From positions 45,972 to 109,971 of the forward strand of contig JAFGJV010000027.1 in the NCBI GenBank assembly GCA_016928955.1: DNA of 64,000 nucleotides. Direction: 5' to 3'. The stretch is from Spirochaetales bacterium (GTDB taxonomy: Bacteria > Spirochaetota > Spirochaetia > Treponematales > UBA12059). The notes under the pieces are model-generated. The model was not told where the DNA came from, made no database searches, and worked only from the letters and a program-made list of their open reading frames with translations. The translations under genes and the position numbers were made by a program. Below are positions 6,414 through 14,602 of the stretch, in pieces; within the stretch, counting starts at the first letter, position 1, and each line of letters opens with the position of its first letter.

Positions 6414-8504
6414 CTACCGGCCCTGCTCGGCCTTCCTCTTGTCCAGGTACTCCTTGCGGAGCTGCTCGGACACGCTGGACGGCACCTTGCCGTATTTCAT
6501 GAACTCCATGGTGAACTCCGCCTTGCCCTGGGTCAGGGAGCGCAGGACCGTGGAGAAGCCGAACATCTCCGACAGGGGCACCTCGGCCTCAACGCGGCTG
6601 AAGGCGCCTTCCTCCGTGCTGGACGTGATGACGCCCCGGCGCTGGTTGATGGTGGCAAACATGTTGCCCTGGAACTCTGTGGGACCCTCCAAGGCCACCT
6701 TCATGATGGGCTCAAGGATCACGGGCTTGGCCTTCTCGTACGCGTCGCGGAAGGCGCCGATGGCGGCCAGCTGGAAGGCTATGTCGGACGAGTCCACGGG
6801 GTGGCTCTGGCCGTCGTTGATGGCGCAGCGAATATTGACCACGGGGAAGCCGATCAGGCTGCCCTTCTTGATGGCCTCGCGGAAGCCCTTGTCGCAGGAC
6901 GGAATGAACTCGTTGGGTATGGCGCCGCCCTTGATCTGGTCGGAGAACTCGTATACCTGCTCCTCAACGGGTTCCATGTAGCCGGCCACGCGGCCGTACT
7001 GGCCGGAGCCGCCGGTCTGCTTCTTGTGGGTGTAGTTGAAATCGGAGCGCTGGGTGATGGTCTCGCGGTAGGCCACCTGGGGCATGCCGGTTTCCACCTC
7101 GCACTTGTACTCGCGCTTCATGCGCTCTATGTACACGTCCAGGTGCAGTTCGCCCATGCCCTGGATGATGGTCTGATTGGACTCGGGATCCACATAGGTG
7201 CGGAAGGTGGGATCTTCCTTGGTAAAGCGGTTGAGCGCCTTGGACATCTGGTCGGCGCTCTTCTTGTCCTTGGGGTTGATGGCCAGGGATATGACCGGCT
7301 CGGGCACGAACATGCTGGTCATGGCGTAATTGATGGACGGATCGCAGAAAGTGTCGCCGGACGCGCACTCGATGCCGAACAGGGCCACGATGTCGCCCGG
7401 GTTGCCCTCGTTGATGTCTTCCATAGACGCCGAATGCATGCGCACCAGGCGGCCCACCTTGAAGCGCTTGCGGGCGCGGGTGTTAAGAAGCTCGGTGCCT
7501 TTCTTGATGGAGCCCTGGTATATGCGCACGTAGGTGAGCTGGCCGTACTGCCCGTCCTCCAGCTTGAAGGCCAAGGCCACGGTGGGCAGGCCGTCGCGGG
7601 ACTGCACCTCCATGGGAGTCTCGTTCTTGTCCAGGTCCAGGGCCACGTTCTTGACCTCGTCGGGGGCCGGCAGGAAGCTGGCCACGCCGTCCAGGAGGAG
7701 CTGCACGCCCTTGTTCTTGTATGCCGAGCCCACAAAGATGGGCACGAACTGCAGGGCTATGGTGCCCTTGCGCACGGCCGCGCGGATCATGTCCGGCGTC
7801 TCGGTACCCTCAAGATAGGCCTCCGCCAGCTCGTCGGAGAACATGGACGCGCTGTCCAGGAGCTCCTCGCGGTGCTTGCGGGCGTCGTCCAGCATGTGGG
7901 CGGGTATCTCGGCGTAGCGCAGGTCCACGCCGCCCTCGCCGTCAAAGTAGACGGCCTTCATCTCGATCAGGTCTATGATGCCTTCCAGCTTGTCTTCCAG
8001 GCCTATGGGCAGGGTGACAAAGGCGGCGTTCAGGCCGAGTTTTTCCACGATCTGGTTGCGGACGCGGTAGGGGTTGGCGCCCGTGCGGTCGCACTTGTTG
8101 ATGAAAACCAGGCGGGGCACGTTGTAGCGCTTGAGCTGGCGGTCCACCGTCAGGGTCTGGGACTGCACGCCGCCCACGGAGCAGAGCACCAGTACGGCCC
8201 CGTCCAGCACGCGGAGGGCGCGTTCCACCTCGATGGTAAAGTCCACGTGGCCGGGTGTGTCGATCAGGTTGACCGTGTAATCCTTCCACTGCACGTTGGT
8301 GGCCGCTGACTGTATGGTGATGCCGCGCTCGCGCTCAAGGTCCATGGAGTCCATGGTAGCGCCAACGCCGTCCTTGCCGCGCACCTCGTGGATGGCGTGG
8401 ATCTTGCGGCAGTAGAACAGGATGCGCTCGGACAGGGTGGTCTTGCCCGAATCGATGTGGGCGCTGATGCCGATATTGCGCATCTTGGAAATGTCGAAAG
8501 CCAT
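6414..8504 (-). CDS. fusA: Elongation factor G, spirochaete-type (EF-G1)
   Basis: A 696-residue translational GTPase that moves the ribosome along mRNA. The G-domain motifs are AHIDSGKT (G1, residues 15-22), RGITI (G2), DTPGH (G3) and NKCD (G4). The Ser in AHIDSGKT, where most EF-Gs have Ala, together with [10 protein letters not shown] and the [17 protein letters not shown] stretch, is what I remember of the spirochaete/plastid-like EF-G1 lineage exemplified by Borrelia. The C-terminal domain ends [22 protein letters not shown] in family fashion. The start at 8504 ([20 protein letters not shown]) is set by homology; the reading frame is open for 87 more codons upstream but these resemble nothing. 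A second, EF-G2-like gene may exist elsewhere in the genome. Confidence 0.96.
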   Translation of the reverse strand: MAFDISKMRNIGISAHIDSGKTTLSERILFYCRKIHAIHEVRGKDGVGATMDSMDLERERGITIQSAATNVQWKDYTVNLIDTPGHVDFTIEVERALRVLDGAVLVLCSVGGVQSQTLTVDRQLKRYNVPRLVFINKCDRTGANPYRVRNQIVEKLGLNAAFVTLPIGLEDKLEGIIDLIEMKAVYFDGEGGVDLRYAEIPAHMLDDARKHREELLDSASMFSDELAEAYLEGTETPDMIRAAVRKGTIALQFVPIFVGSAYKNKGVQLLLDGVASFLPAPDEVKNVALDLDKNETPMEVQSRDGLPTVALAFKLEDGQYGQLTYVRIYQGSIKKGTELLNTRARKRFKVGRLVRMHSASMEDINEGNPGDIVALFGIECASGDTFCDPSINYAMTSMFVPEPVISLAINPKDKKSADQMSKALNRFTKEDPTFRTYVDPESNQTIIQGMGELHLDVYIERMKREYKCEVETGMPQVAYRETITQRSDFNYTHKKQTGGSGQYGRVAGYMEPVEEQVYEFSDQIKGGAIPNEFIPSCDKGFREAIKKGSLIGFPVVNIRCAINDGQSHPVDSSDIAFQLAAIGAFRDAYEKAKPVILEPIMKVALEGPTEFQGNMFATINQRRGVITSSTEEGAFSRVEAEVPLSEMFGFSTVLRSLTQGKAEFTMEFMKYGKVPSSVSEQLRKEYLDKRKAEQGR

Positions 8505-8668
8505 GCTCGTTCCTCTGTTCACAACTAAGGTAGGGTTCAAGGCGCGCTCATGGGGCGCCGCCCCCGAGGTACGTTGTTCTGTTGGTGATTGACTTTCCGT
8601 AAGCGCCAGGCTTGCCAAGCCAGACCATCCAGAAAGCGCTTTAGTATGAAAAAACGTACTCAGCGCGG

Positions 8669-8697
8669 AGTATAGTGAAAAACGCCAGTATATGCAA
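8669..8697 (-). promoter_or_regulatory. Promoter of fusA
   Basis: Minus-strand TTGCAT (8692-8697), 17-bp spacer, TATACT (8669-8674). Transcription would begin near 8662, about 160 nt before the start codon. Confidence 0.65.
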
Positions 8698-8765
8698 TAG
8701 GTCCGGACACAAGCCGCAAAAGCGTCGTGCCCCGAATGCAGGGCCAGAACCCCGGCGCGGCCCAC

Positions 8766-8793
8766 TTGACGGTGTCAAGAAAATTCGTACAAT
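8766..8793 (+). promoter_or_regulatory. Promoter of the lytic transglycosylase gene
   Basis: TTGACG (8766-8771), 16-bp spacer, TACAAT (8788-8793), some 115 bp before the ATG at 8909. Confidence 0.6.
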
Positions 8794-8908
8794 TGGCCGC
8801 AATCCAAAAAATAGCTAAATTATCTCCATTGGTGGCGACGCCTCTGGACCGGAACACTGGTAGCCGGCCCAGGCGAGCCTCCAAAACCGAACAGGGAGAA
8901 TTCGCAGG

Positions 8909-9667
8909 ATGCTGAAAGATACCGTACTCAGGGTTGCCAAGCCCGTATTTGCCACCGCGCTCCTTGCGGCCGCGTCGTTTTTGGGCGGCGCCTGCTCCAA
9001 GGACGACGAACTGTCCTACGTACCCAGCGGTTTTGCCGCCATGAGCGACATACCCAGTGAAGGGTACGCAGCGGCCATGAAGAGCCTCGAGAGGGCCGAC
9101 CATATCAGCCAGCTGTATATGAAACCGACGGGCAGGGACCTAACCTTGGCCTTTTTCTCGGCGCTGACCGGTTCCCAGCAGGTGGCCAAGGCCATCCTGG
9201 ACGCGGCCGTGGACCAGAACGTCCCGCCGGCCCTGGCCTTTGCCTTGGCGTACGAGGAGAGCCACTACAAAACAGCCGCCGTGGGCCACAACGCGGATTC
9301 CGTGGACCGGGGCCTGTTCCAGCTCAACTCGAAATCCTTCCCCAGCCTCAGCTCCAAGGACTTTTTCGATCCGGTCACCAACGCCGAGCACGGCGTCAGC
9401 CACCTGGCCTACTGCCTCAAGGCCGGCGGCAACGAAGTGGCGGCCCTGGCCATGTACAACGCCGGCCAGACCCGCGTGTCCAGGGGCGGCACGCCGCGCA
9501 AGACCCTGGACTATATCTTCCGCATAACCAATTACCGCGCCAACCTGGAAGCCCTCTTTGAGGCCCAGGTCGTGGCCAAGATGGAAGTGCCGGAGGGCAT
9601 GCCCCTCCTGGCCTTGGCAGACCGCCCCGAGCGCGCCCCAAACAACGACGAGAATATACGGTTTTAA
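8909..9667 (+). CDS. Lytic transglycosylase (SLT domain) lipoprotein
   Basis: A 252-residue predicted lipoprotein: residues 1-28 form a signal peptide ending FLGGAC, with Cys29 as the likely lipidated residue under the relaxed spirochaetal lipobox. The SLT domain covers roughly residues 90-215: ALAYEESHYKTAAV carries the catalytic Glu, GLFQLNSKSFP is the second motif and ALAMYNAGQTRVSRGG the third. Such enzymes cleave the MurNAc-GlcNAc bond of peptidoglycan with formation of an anhydro end, anchored in a membrane facing the periplasm. The gene stands alone with its own promoter, and converges on the lipoate operon. Confidence 0.9.
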   Translation: MLKDTVLRVAKPVFATALLAAASFLGGACSKDDELSYVPSGFAAMSDIPSEGYAAAMKSLERADHISQLYMKPTGRDLTLAFFSALTGSQQVAKAILDAAVDQNVPPALAFALAYEESHYKTAAVGHNADSVDRGLFQLNSKSFPSLSSKDFFDPVTNAEHGVSHLAYCLKAGGNEVAALAMYNAGQTRVSRGGTPRKTLDYIFRITNYRANLEALFEAQVVAKMEVPEGMPLLALADRPERAPNNDENIRF

Positions 9668-9700
9668 GTGCGTACGGGGGCTGGCTCGTCTGCCCTGATA

Positions 9701-10459
9701 TCAGCGCTTGGCCGTCCAGGCCAGGGTACCGAATTTTTCCGCGGCCAGGCGTTCGGCACCGGCCTGCTCGGCTTCCGTGGGCTGGCCAGGCGCCAACTCG
9801 GCGCCAAAGGCGGACGCAAAGGCCGGGCGGAAGGTTGCCACCGCCTCGTCGTAGCCAAAGGGGCGCCCCAGCATGGCGCTCACCGAGCTGACCCTGGCTT
9901 TTACGTCCGCTATCAGCTTTCCCTTGAGCTTCTCGTTGGGCACCTTGAGCAGGGCGAACATCTGGTCCACGTCCACGTCCAGGAGCACGGTCCCGTGCTG
10001 CAGAAGACAGCCCTTCTTGCGCGTCTGCGCGTTGCCGGACAGCTTCTTGCCGCCCGCAACCACGTCGTTGAGGGGAGCGAACTCAGCGGGTATGCCCAGC
10101 GACGACAGCCCGAGGACCAGGCCGCCACAGATGGACCGGTAGCTGTCCAGGATGCTGCCGGCGGCCAGCGGATGCGACTCGGGCACCACGATGCTGTAGG
10201 TCAGCTCGGCCGCGTGGAACACGGCGCCGCCCCCCGTGACCCTGCGCACCACGTCCACGCCGCTGGCCGAGCAGGCTTCCCTGTCCACCTCGTCATTGAG
10301 GCCCTGAAAGTACCCGAGCGACACGGCCCAGGGTTTCCATGCGTACAGACGCAGGGTAGGCTGGCTGCGGCCTGCTGCCACCTCGTCCAGAACGGCCTCG
10401 TCCAGGCCCATGTTGAAGGCGGCCGGGCGGGCGCCCGTTTCCAGATATCGTAGCTGCAT
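9701..10459 (-). CDS. Lipoate-protein ligase A / lipoyl(octanoyl) transferase-like protein
   Basis: A 252-residue member of the BPL/LplA/LipB fold. RRVTGGGAVFHAAELTYSIV near residues 70-89 is the lipoate-binding signature, VAGGKKLSGNAQ carries the catalytic Lys region, and GCLLQHGTVLLDVD follows as in LplA and LipM. It attaches lipoate (via lipoyl-AMP) or octanoate to the lysine of lipoyl domains such as H-protein or the E2 subunits. It lacks the C-terminal accessory domain, which is encoded separately by the next gene upstream (10464-10754). The ATG at 10459 (MQLRYLETGARPAAFNMGLD) matches family starts and follows the upstream stop by 4 bp. Confidence 0.88.
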   Translation of the reverse strand: MQLRYLETGARPAAFNMGLDEAVLDEVAAGRSQPTLRLYAWKPWAVSLGYFQGLNDEVDREACSASGVDVVRRVTGGGAVFHAAELTYSIVVPESHPLAAGSILDSYRSICGGLVLGLSSLGIPAEFAPLNDVVAGGKKLSGNAQTRKKGCLLQHGTVLLDVDVDQMFALLKVPNEKLKGKLIADVKARVSSVSAMLGRPFGYDEAVATFRPAFASAFGAELAPGQPTEAEQAGAERLAAEKFGTLAWTAKR

Positions 10460-10463
10460 GCGC

Positions 10464-10754
10464 CTATCCTTGCTTGATGGCTGAGGACACGATCGACTCC
10501 ACGGCGTCGTCCAGGTCCGAGGGCAACAGCCCAAAGAGGGTAACGCCCCTGGCTTCAAGCTGGCGGCCGAACACCTGGCCAAGTTCGGTCAGGGGCACAC
10601 CGGCCAGGCCGTCCTCGGCTGCGTCAAAACCGTCCTCCGGATGCGCAAAAAAGTCGCCGCGGATGCTGACGCGCTCGGCCCTGCCGTCCTGCCAGTAGAG
10701 ATCCACCCTAAGGAGCTTCCCGCCCCTGCCCTTGCCCACGTATGACCCGGTCAC
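10464..10754 (-). CDS. Stand-alone lipoate-protein ligase accessory domain (LplB-like)
   Basis: A 96-residue protein resembling the C-terminal accessory domain of E. coli LplA (Lip_prot_lig_C). KGRGGKLLRVDLYWQDG at residues 8-24, then RVSIRGDFFAHPEDGFDAAE, the characteristic GDFF-xxPE turn, and LAGVPLTEL correspond to that domain. In Thermoplasma the ligase is split into LplA and LplB, and both are needed for lipoate adenylation; the same split is seen here. The ATG overlaps the lipA stop by 4 nt, and lplA begins 4 bp downstream, so the subunits should be made in step. Confidence 0.8.
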   Translation of the reverse strand: MTGSYVGKGRGGKLLRVDLYWQDGRAERVSIRGDFFAHPEDGFDAAEDGLAGVPLTELGQVFGRQLEARGVTLFGLLPSDLDDAVESIVSSAIKQG

Positions 10755-11638
10755 CGGCGTTCCTTTCCGGACAGGGCTTCATGGCCCTCGCGCGCGTGGT
10801 AGCTGGTACGGGCCAGTGGGCTGGACACCACGGACGAAAAGCCTTTGTCCCTGGCTAGCTCGGCGTAACGGTCAAACTGTTCTGGGCTCACATACTCGAC
10901 CACGGGCACCTGCTTGTGCGTGGGCTGGAGATACTGCCCCAGTACCAGGATGTCGCAATCCACGGCCCGTAGTTCGTCCATGGCGGACAGGACCTCGGCC
11001 TCGGTCTCGCCCAGGCCCAGGAGCATGCTGGACTTGGTTGGCGTGCCTGATTTGCTCTTGGTCTCGGCCAGGGTTCGGATGGACAGGTCAAAGGTGGCAC
11101 GAGCGTCGCGCACGCCCTGCAGGCGGCGGACGGTCTCTATGTTGTGGGCCACCACGTCAGGGCCGGCCGCAAGGAGCGTGTCCAGTTCGTCGCCGCGGAA
11201 ATCCGGTATCAGGGTCTCTACCAGGACGCCCGGGTTGTCCCGCTTGATGGCGCTCACGCAGGCCGCAAAGTGGCCCGCGCCGCGGTCCGCAAGGTCGTCG
11301 CGGTCCACGCTGGTCAGCACCACGTAGCGGAGACCCAGCTCGGCGGTGGCCCCGGCAAGCTCCTCTGGCTCCCTTTGGTTCACCGGAGAGCCGACCCGGC
11401 CCGTGGCAACGGCGCAGAAGCGGCAGTTACGCGTGCACGTGTCGCCCAGCACCATGAAGGTGGCCGTGCCGCAGGCCCAGCACTCCGCCTTGTTCGGGCA
11501 GGCGGCCTCGTCGCACACGGTGTGGAGGCCCCTGCGCGCTATCATGTCGCTGAGAGAGCGCCAGCGCTGGCCGTGGGGTATGCCAACCTTGAGCCAGGAA
11601 GGCTTTCTGGTCGGCAGCGGGGAATTGTCGTTATCCAT
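10751..11638 (-). CDS. lipA: Lipoyl synthase (radical SAM)
   Basis: A 295-residue radical SAM enzyme that inserts two sulfurs into protein-bound octanoyl chains. The auxiliary cluster motif CDEAACPNKAEC (residues 42-53) and the SAM cluster motif CTRNCRFC (about residues 67-74) are both complete, and the C-terminal SSPLARTSYHA supplies the conserved Ser ligand. Length matches the family. It is the second gene of the operon, 4 bp after the TetR regulator, and overlaps the lplB-like gene. The set implies that octanoyl or lipoyl transfer and sulfur insertion are coordinated here. Confidence 0.96.
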   Translation of the reverse strand: MDNDNSPLPTRKPSWLKVGIPHGQRWRSLSDMIARRGLHTVCDEAACPNKAECWACGTATFMVLGDTCTRNCRFCAVATGRVGSPVNQREPEELAGATAELGLRYVVLTSVDRDDLADRGAGHFAACVSAIKRDNPGVLVETLIPDFRGDELDTLLAAGPDVVAHNIETVRRLQGVRDARATFDLSIRTLAETKSKSGTPTKSSMLLGLGETEAEVLSAMDELRAVDCDILVLGQYLQPTHKQVPVVEYVSPEQFDRYAELARDKGFSSVVSSPLARTSYHAREGHEALSGKERR

Positions 11639-11642
11639 GATA

Positions 11643-12236
11643 TCAAACCTTAAGTCGGCCTATGAACAGCCGCACTGACGTTTCCAGGTCCTCAAGAGAT
11701 TCCTTGTCCAGCATGGTGACGCGGAACGCCGCCGACTCGGCCATGGCGTACAACAGGTCGGTAACCGGCCGTACCGGAACCCGGGCAAGCTCGCCCTGTT
11801 TCTGCCCGTTGATGATGATGCCGGCTATGATGTGACGCATGCGTATGGTCCTGCGCCGCACGCGCTCCGACGTGTCGCCCCCGGATCGCTTCATGTACGT
11901 GAGGTAGGCCATGATGACGGACAGCAGCCTGGCGTTCTGGGCGCAGGAGTCGATCACCATCACCATCACCCGCTCCAGCCGCTCCGCCGCTCCCAGCGCC
12001 TCGTCCGCGGCCACGCCTTTTATGGACTCTTCCAGCTTTTCCATGAAGCGCTTGATGCTGAACGAGAAAATCTCGCGCTTGTTCTTGAAGTACAGGTACA
12101 GGATGGTGCGGGTGATGCCGCAGCGGTCGGCTATTTTCTGGAAGGTGGTATCCGCGTAGCCCTCCTCAACGAACACGTCCAGGGCCTTTTCGAGGATTTC
12201 CTTTTTCCGTTTTTCATGTTCGACGATCGCGGACAC
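11643..12236 (-). CDS. TetR-family transcriptional regulator, first gene of lipoate operon
   Basis: A 197-residue TetR/AcrR regulator. The N-terminal helix-turn-helix is in KALDVFVEEGYADTTFQKIA and DRCGITRTILYLYFKNKREI at residues 18-58; the C-terminal ligand-binding domain is not assignable. The GTG at 12236 is preferred because GGAGG lies 5 nt upstream and the resulting start (VSAIVEHEKRKKEILEKALD) is normal for the family; the frame stays open further upstream, but no good start or ribosome site is found there. The gene heads the lipA-lplB-lplA operon with a 4-bp gap, so it probably senses something tied to lipoate or acyl status and also controls itself through the palindrome at 12304-12331. 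Confidence 0.87.
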   Translation of the reverse strand: MSAIVEHEKRKKEILEKALDVFVEEGYADTTFQKIADRCGITRTILYLYFKNKREIFSFSIKRFMEKLEESIKGVAADEALGAAERLERVMVMVIDSCAQNARLLSVIMAYLTYMKRSGGDTSERVRRRTIRMRHIIAGIIINGQKQGELARVPVRPVTDLLYAMAESAAFRVTMLDKESLEDLETSVRLFIGRLKV

Positions 12237-12303
12237 GGCTGCCTCCGCGCGCGCTTTGAAGGTATACGCCCGGATGGCGGTACGCGGCGCGCTTGATTCT
12301 ACC

Positions 12304-12331
12304 TTGACGAAATTCTCCTTTAACGTCAAGT
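12304..12331. promoter_or_regulatory. Palindrome upstream of the TetR gene, operator candidate
   Basis: CTTGACG (12304-12310) and CGTCAAG (12325-12331) are perfect 7-bp inverted arms around a 14-bp centre, in the space between the TetR gene and the divergent histidine kinase gene. TetR proteins bind such palindromes. No clear promoter box could be matched to it, so its role is tentative. Confidence 0.4.
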
Positions 12332-12414
12332 ATCTAGTATTGGAAGCGCCCTCAAGCCATCCAAGGTTTGGCGGAAGCTCCGAAACACAGCGGGCGCGGC
12401 GTGGAGGGGGCAGC

Positions 12415-13557
12415 ATGACAGTGACCATCGATCCGGACGCCATGGAAACCGATTTCCTTCCGGCACCCCGCTACCATCAGGCTGATCTGGACAGGCAGCG
12501 CTCAGTGCTTGAGAGCGTCCCCTTTGTGGCCGCCGCCCGGTACCTGCCCATTTTGATTTTTGTCCTCAACGACAGGCGCCAGATCGTGTGGCTTAACGAC
12601 CAGGCCCTGGCCCTGGTAGGCCAGGCGACCGGCGCCCGCCCCGGCGAGGCACTGGGCTGCATCCACTCGTGCGAGAAACCCGGCGGCTGCGGCACCACCT
12701 CGTTCTGCGCCTATTGCGCGGCCCCGTCGGCCATCATGAAGGCCCTGGAAGGCGCCGAGGACCGGGAGGAATGCGCCATACAGCTGGACCCCGGCCACTC
12801 GCCGGACGCCCTGGACCTGCTCCTGTGGAGCCGGCCCCTGGACGCGGGAGACCAGCGCTACGTGGTGTTCGTGGCGCGGGACATATCCAAGGAAAAGCGC
12901 AGGGAGGCCCTGGAGCGCATTTTCTACCATGATATAGGCAATACCGTGACCGGCATGCGCTCCATGCTGGAACTGGTGGAAGCCGCGCGCGACGCCTCAG
13001 GCACGGACTACCTGGATTATTTCAAGTCGGCCACCGACCAGCTGATCGAGGAAATAGAGGGACAGCGGGCCCTGCGCGACGCGGAGAGCGGTACCCTGGA
13101 GTCCGTCCGCGAACCCGTAGACCTTAGAGCCGTCCTGACCCAGGCCGTGACCCTGTACCGCTACGCGTCCATGAGCAGGGACGTGGGCGTGACCCTGGAC
13201 CCGGACGGGCCCTCTCCCCTGGTCATGGGCGACCCGGTACTGGTGCGGCGCGTGGCCGTCAACATGCTCAAGAACGCCTTTGAGGCATCGGCCAGGGGCC
13301 AGACCGTCAGGGCGGGCTGTTTCCAGACCGGGGAGGACGCGGGCCTCTGGGTATGGAACGACGCCGTTATGGACTCAGAGACCAGACGGCGCGTGTTCCA
13401 GCGCTCGTTCTCCACCAAAGGCCGAGGCAGGGGCTTGGGCACCTACGGCATGAAGGTTCTGGCCGAGCGCTATCTGGGCGGCGTTGTGTCCTTCGAGTCT
13501 GCCGACGGAGCGGGAACCACCTTCAGGCTGACCCTGCCCCTGGAAGGGAAGCGCTGA
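12415..13557 (+). CDS. Sensor histidine kinase with cysteine-rich PAS domain
   Basis: A 380-residue cytoplasmic histidine kinase without membrane segments. Residues about 40-160 form a PAS domain (PILIFVLNDRRQIVWLNDQA) into which a cysteine cluster is built: GCIHSCEKPGGCGTTSFCAYC, spaced C-x3-C-x6-C-x4-C-x2-C near residues 82-101. FYHDIGNTVTGM near residue 172 is the phosphoacceptor region, and the ATPase domain has NMLKNAFEA (N box), GRGRGLGTYGMKVL (G2-like) and GAGTTFRLTLP. The cysteines suggest a metal, Fe-S or thiol redox sensor. GGAGGGGG precedes the ATG at 12415. No response regulator is adjacent; the gene overlaps the acyltransferase by one base. Confidence 0.85.
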   Translation: MTVTIDPDAMETDFLPAPRYHQADLDRQRSVLESVPFVAAARYLPILIFVLNDRRQIVWLNDQALALVGQATGARPGEALGCIHSCEKPGGCGTTSFCAYCAAPSAIMKALEGAEDREECAIQLDPGHSPDALDLLLWSRPLDAGDQRYVVFVARDISKEKRREALERIFYHDIGNTVTGMRSMLELVEAARDASGTDYLDYFKSATDQLIEEIEGQRALRDAESGTLESVREPVDLRAVLTQAVTLYRYASMSRDVGVTLDPDGPSPLVMGDPVLVRRVAVNMLKNAFEASARGQTVRAGCFQTGEDAGLWVWNDAVMDSETRRRVFQRSFSTKGRGRGLGTYGMKVLAERYLGGVVSFESADGAGTTFRLTLPLEGKR

Positions 13558-14315
13558 TGGCCGACCAAGCCCCTCCCGCGTCCGCCACAGAACCGCGCCG
13601 CCGCTCGCAGACCCTGGACATCATAAGAGGCGCCCTGGTCGTCCTCATGGTCGTGTTCCACGCGGCGTACATAGCGTCCATGTACGGACTTGCGACCGTA
13701 GACCTGGGCAGCGGCTTCTGGTGGATATTCCCCCGGGGCATAGCCGCCGGTTTTGTTGCCGTGTCGGGTTGGAGCCTGGCTTCCAAGCGCGAGCGGGGTG
13801 GCCGCCTTGGCGACTATGTCCGCCGGGCCGCCCGGCTGGCCATCCCTGCCCTGGCCGTCAGCCTGGTCAGTTTTGTGGCACTGGGCCGGAACTTTGTCTT
13901 CTTCGGCGTCCTTCACCTTCTGGCCGTGTCGTCCGTCCTGGCCTGGCCCCTCCTGGGCAGACCAGCCCTGGCCCTGGCCGCCGGCATCCTGGTATTCGCC
14001 GCCGGCCTGGTCCTGGGACCCGTACGCTTTGACTGGCCCTGGCTGGCCTGGCTGGGATTCAGGCCGAGCGGCCTCTACCCCGCCGACTACTTGCCGCTCC
14101 TGCCCTGGTTTGCCTGGGTGGCCTTTGGCTCGGCTGCAAGGGACCTGGCAAGCGCCTGGCTGTCCCGCCGGCCGCGCCCAGACCAGGCGCCCTGGTCTCC
14201 CCCACGGGCCCTGCGACCCCTGGCCTTCCTGGGCCGCCATTCGCTGTGGGCCTACCTCATCCACCTTCCCTTGCTGTACGGCCTTGGTTGGCTTGTCGCC
14301 ATGGTGGTGAGCTGA
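13557..14315 (+). CDS. Membrane acyltransferase-like protein (DUF1624/HGSNAT type)
   Basis: A 252-residue integral membrane protein with about seven hydrophobic helices. The N-terminal RRRSQTLDIIRGALVVLMVV with VFHAAYIA right after is the motif of DUF1624/heparan-alpha-glucosaminide N-acetyltransferase-like proteins, where the conserved Arg and His sit at the first helix. FPRGIAAGFVAVSGWSLA and the final LGRHSLWAYLIHLPLLYGLG, with its His facing the membrane, also fit. The family moves acyl groups onto extracytoplasmic sugars, or is uncharacterised. Start and stop overlap the kinase gene (TGATG), so the two are co-expressed; the kinase may respond to envelope or redox state and this protein could be its partner, but that is guesswork. 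Confidence 0.75.
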   Translation: MADQAPPASATEPRRRSQTLDIIRGALVVLMVVFHAAYIASMYGLATVDLGSGFWWIFPRGIAAGFVAVSGWSLASKRERGGRLGDYVRRAARLAIPALAVSLVSFVALGRNFVFFGVLHLLAVSSVLAWPLLGRPALALAAGILVFAAGLVLGPVRFDWPWLAWLGFRPSGLYPADYLPLLPWFAWVAFGSAARDLASAWLSRRPRPDQAPWSPPRALRPLAFLGRHSLWAYLIHLPLLYGLGWLVAMVVS

Positions 14316-14321
14316 AAGCCG

Positions 14322-14473
14322 CGTACTCTACTCGTGTGGGCGAGGCGATCACCATCCTCAAGACCGGCGAGATGGCAACCATGGGCGGCGTCACCGCGCC
14401 CTGGTACCGCATCAGGAAAGCTGACGGACTCATTGGCTGGGCGTTCGGGGGCTTCATCACGGTAGCGGACTAG
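14322..14473 (+). pseudogene. Remnant of a bacterial SH3-domain protein
   Basis: The translated segment VGEAITILKTGEMATMGG followed by VTAPWYRIRKADGLIGWAFG and GFITVAD is the last two-thirds of an SH3_3-type domain, with the usual ending TAG. The homology starts just after the acyltransferase stop codon and no start codon or ribosome site gives a sensible protein; the only upstream in-frame ATG (14246) lies within the acyltransferase. It is best read as the truncated 3' end of a cell-wall or secreted protein gene left over after a deletion. Confidence 0.55.
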
Positions 14474-14602
14474 CCTCACAAAACATACCTTGTATTGTCC
14501 CCCGGCGGATGTTCGGCTATCATCAGGGGAGCGCGCGCCGGGCGCGGCCGGGACGCATGGGGCGGCCGCCGGCCGGGGGCGTCCGCGGGATGGGGTAACG
14601 CC

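Larger units (their letters stand above)
8505..8908. other. Intergenic region between fusA and the transglycosylase gene
   Basis: About 400 bp without a convincing gene. It holds the fusA promoter (minus, -10 at 8669), giving a leader of roughly 160 nt, and the transglycosylase promoter (plus, -10 at 8788). Nothing in the fusA leader resembles a known riboswitch to me. Open frames on both strands here are short or out of character. Confidence 0.6.

Noticed and set aside
6801..8309. Plus-strand open frame of about 500 codons opposite fusA
   Set aside because: Shadow of the conserved EF-G gene; the protein is Val-, Gly- and His-rich and resembles nothing.
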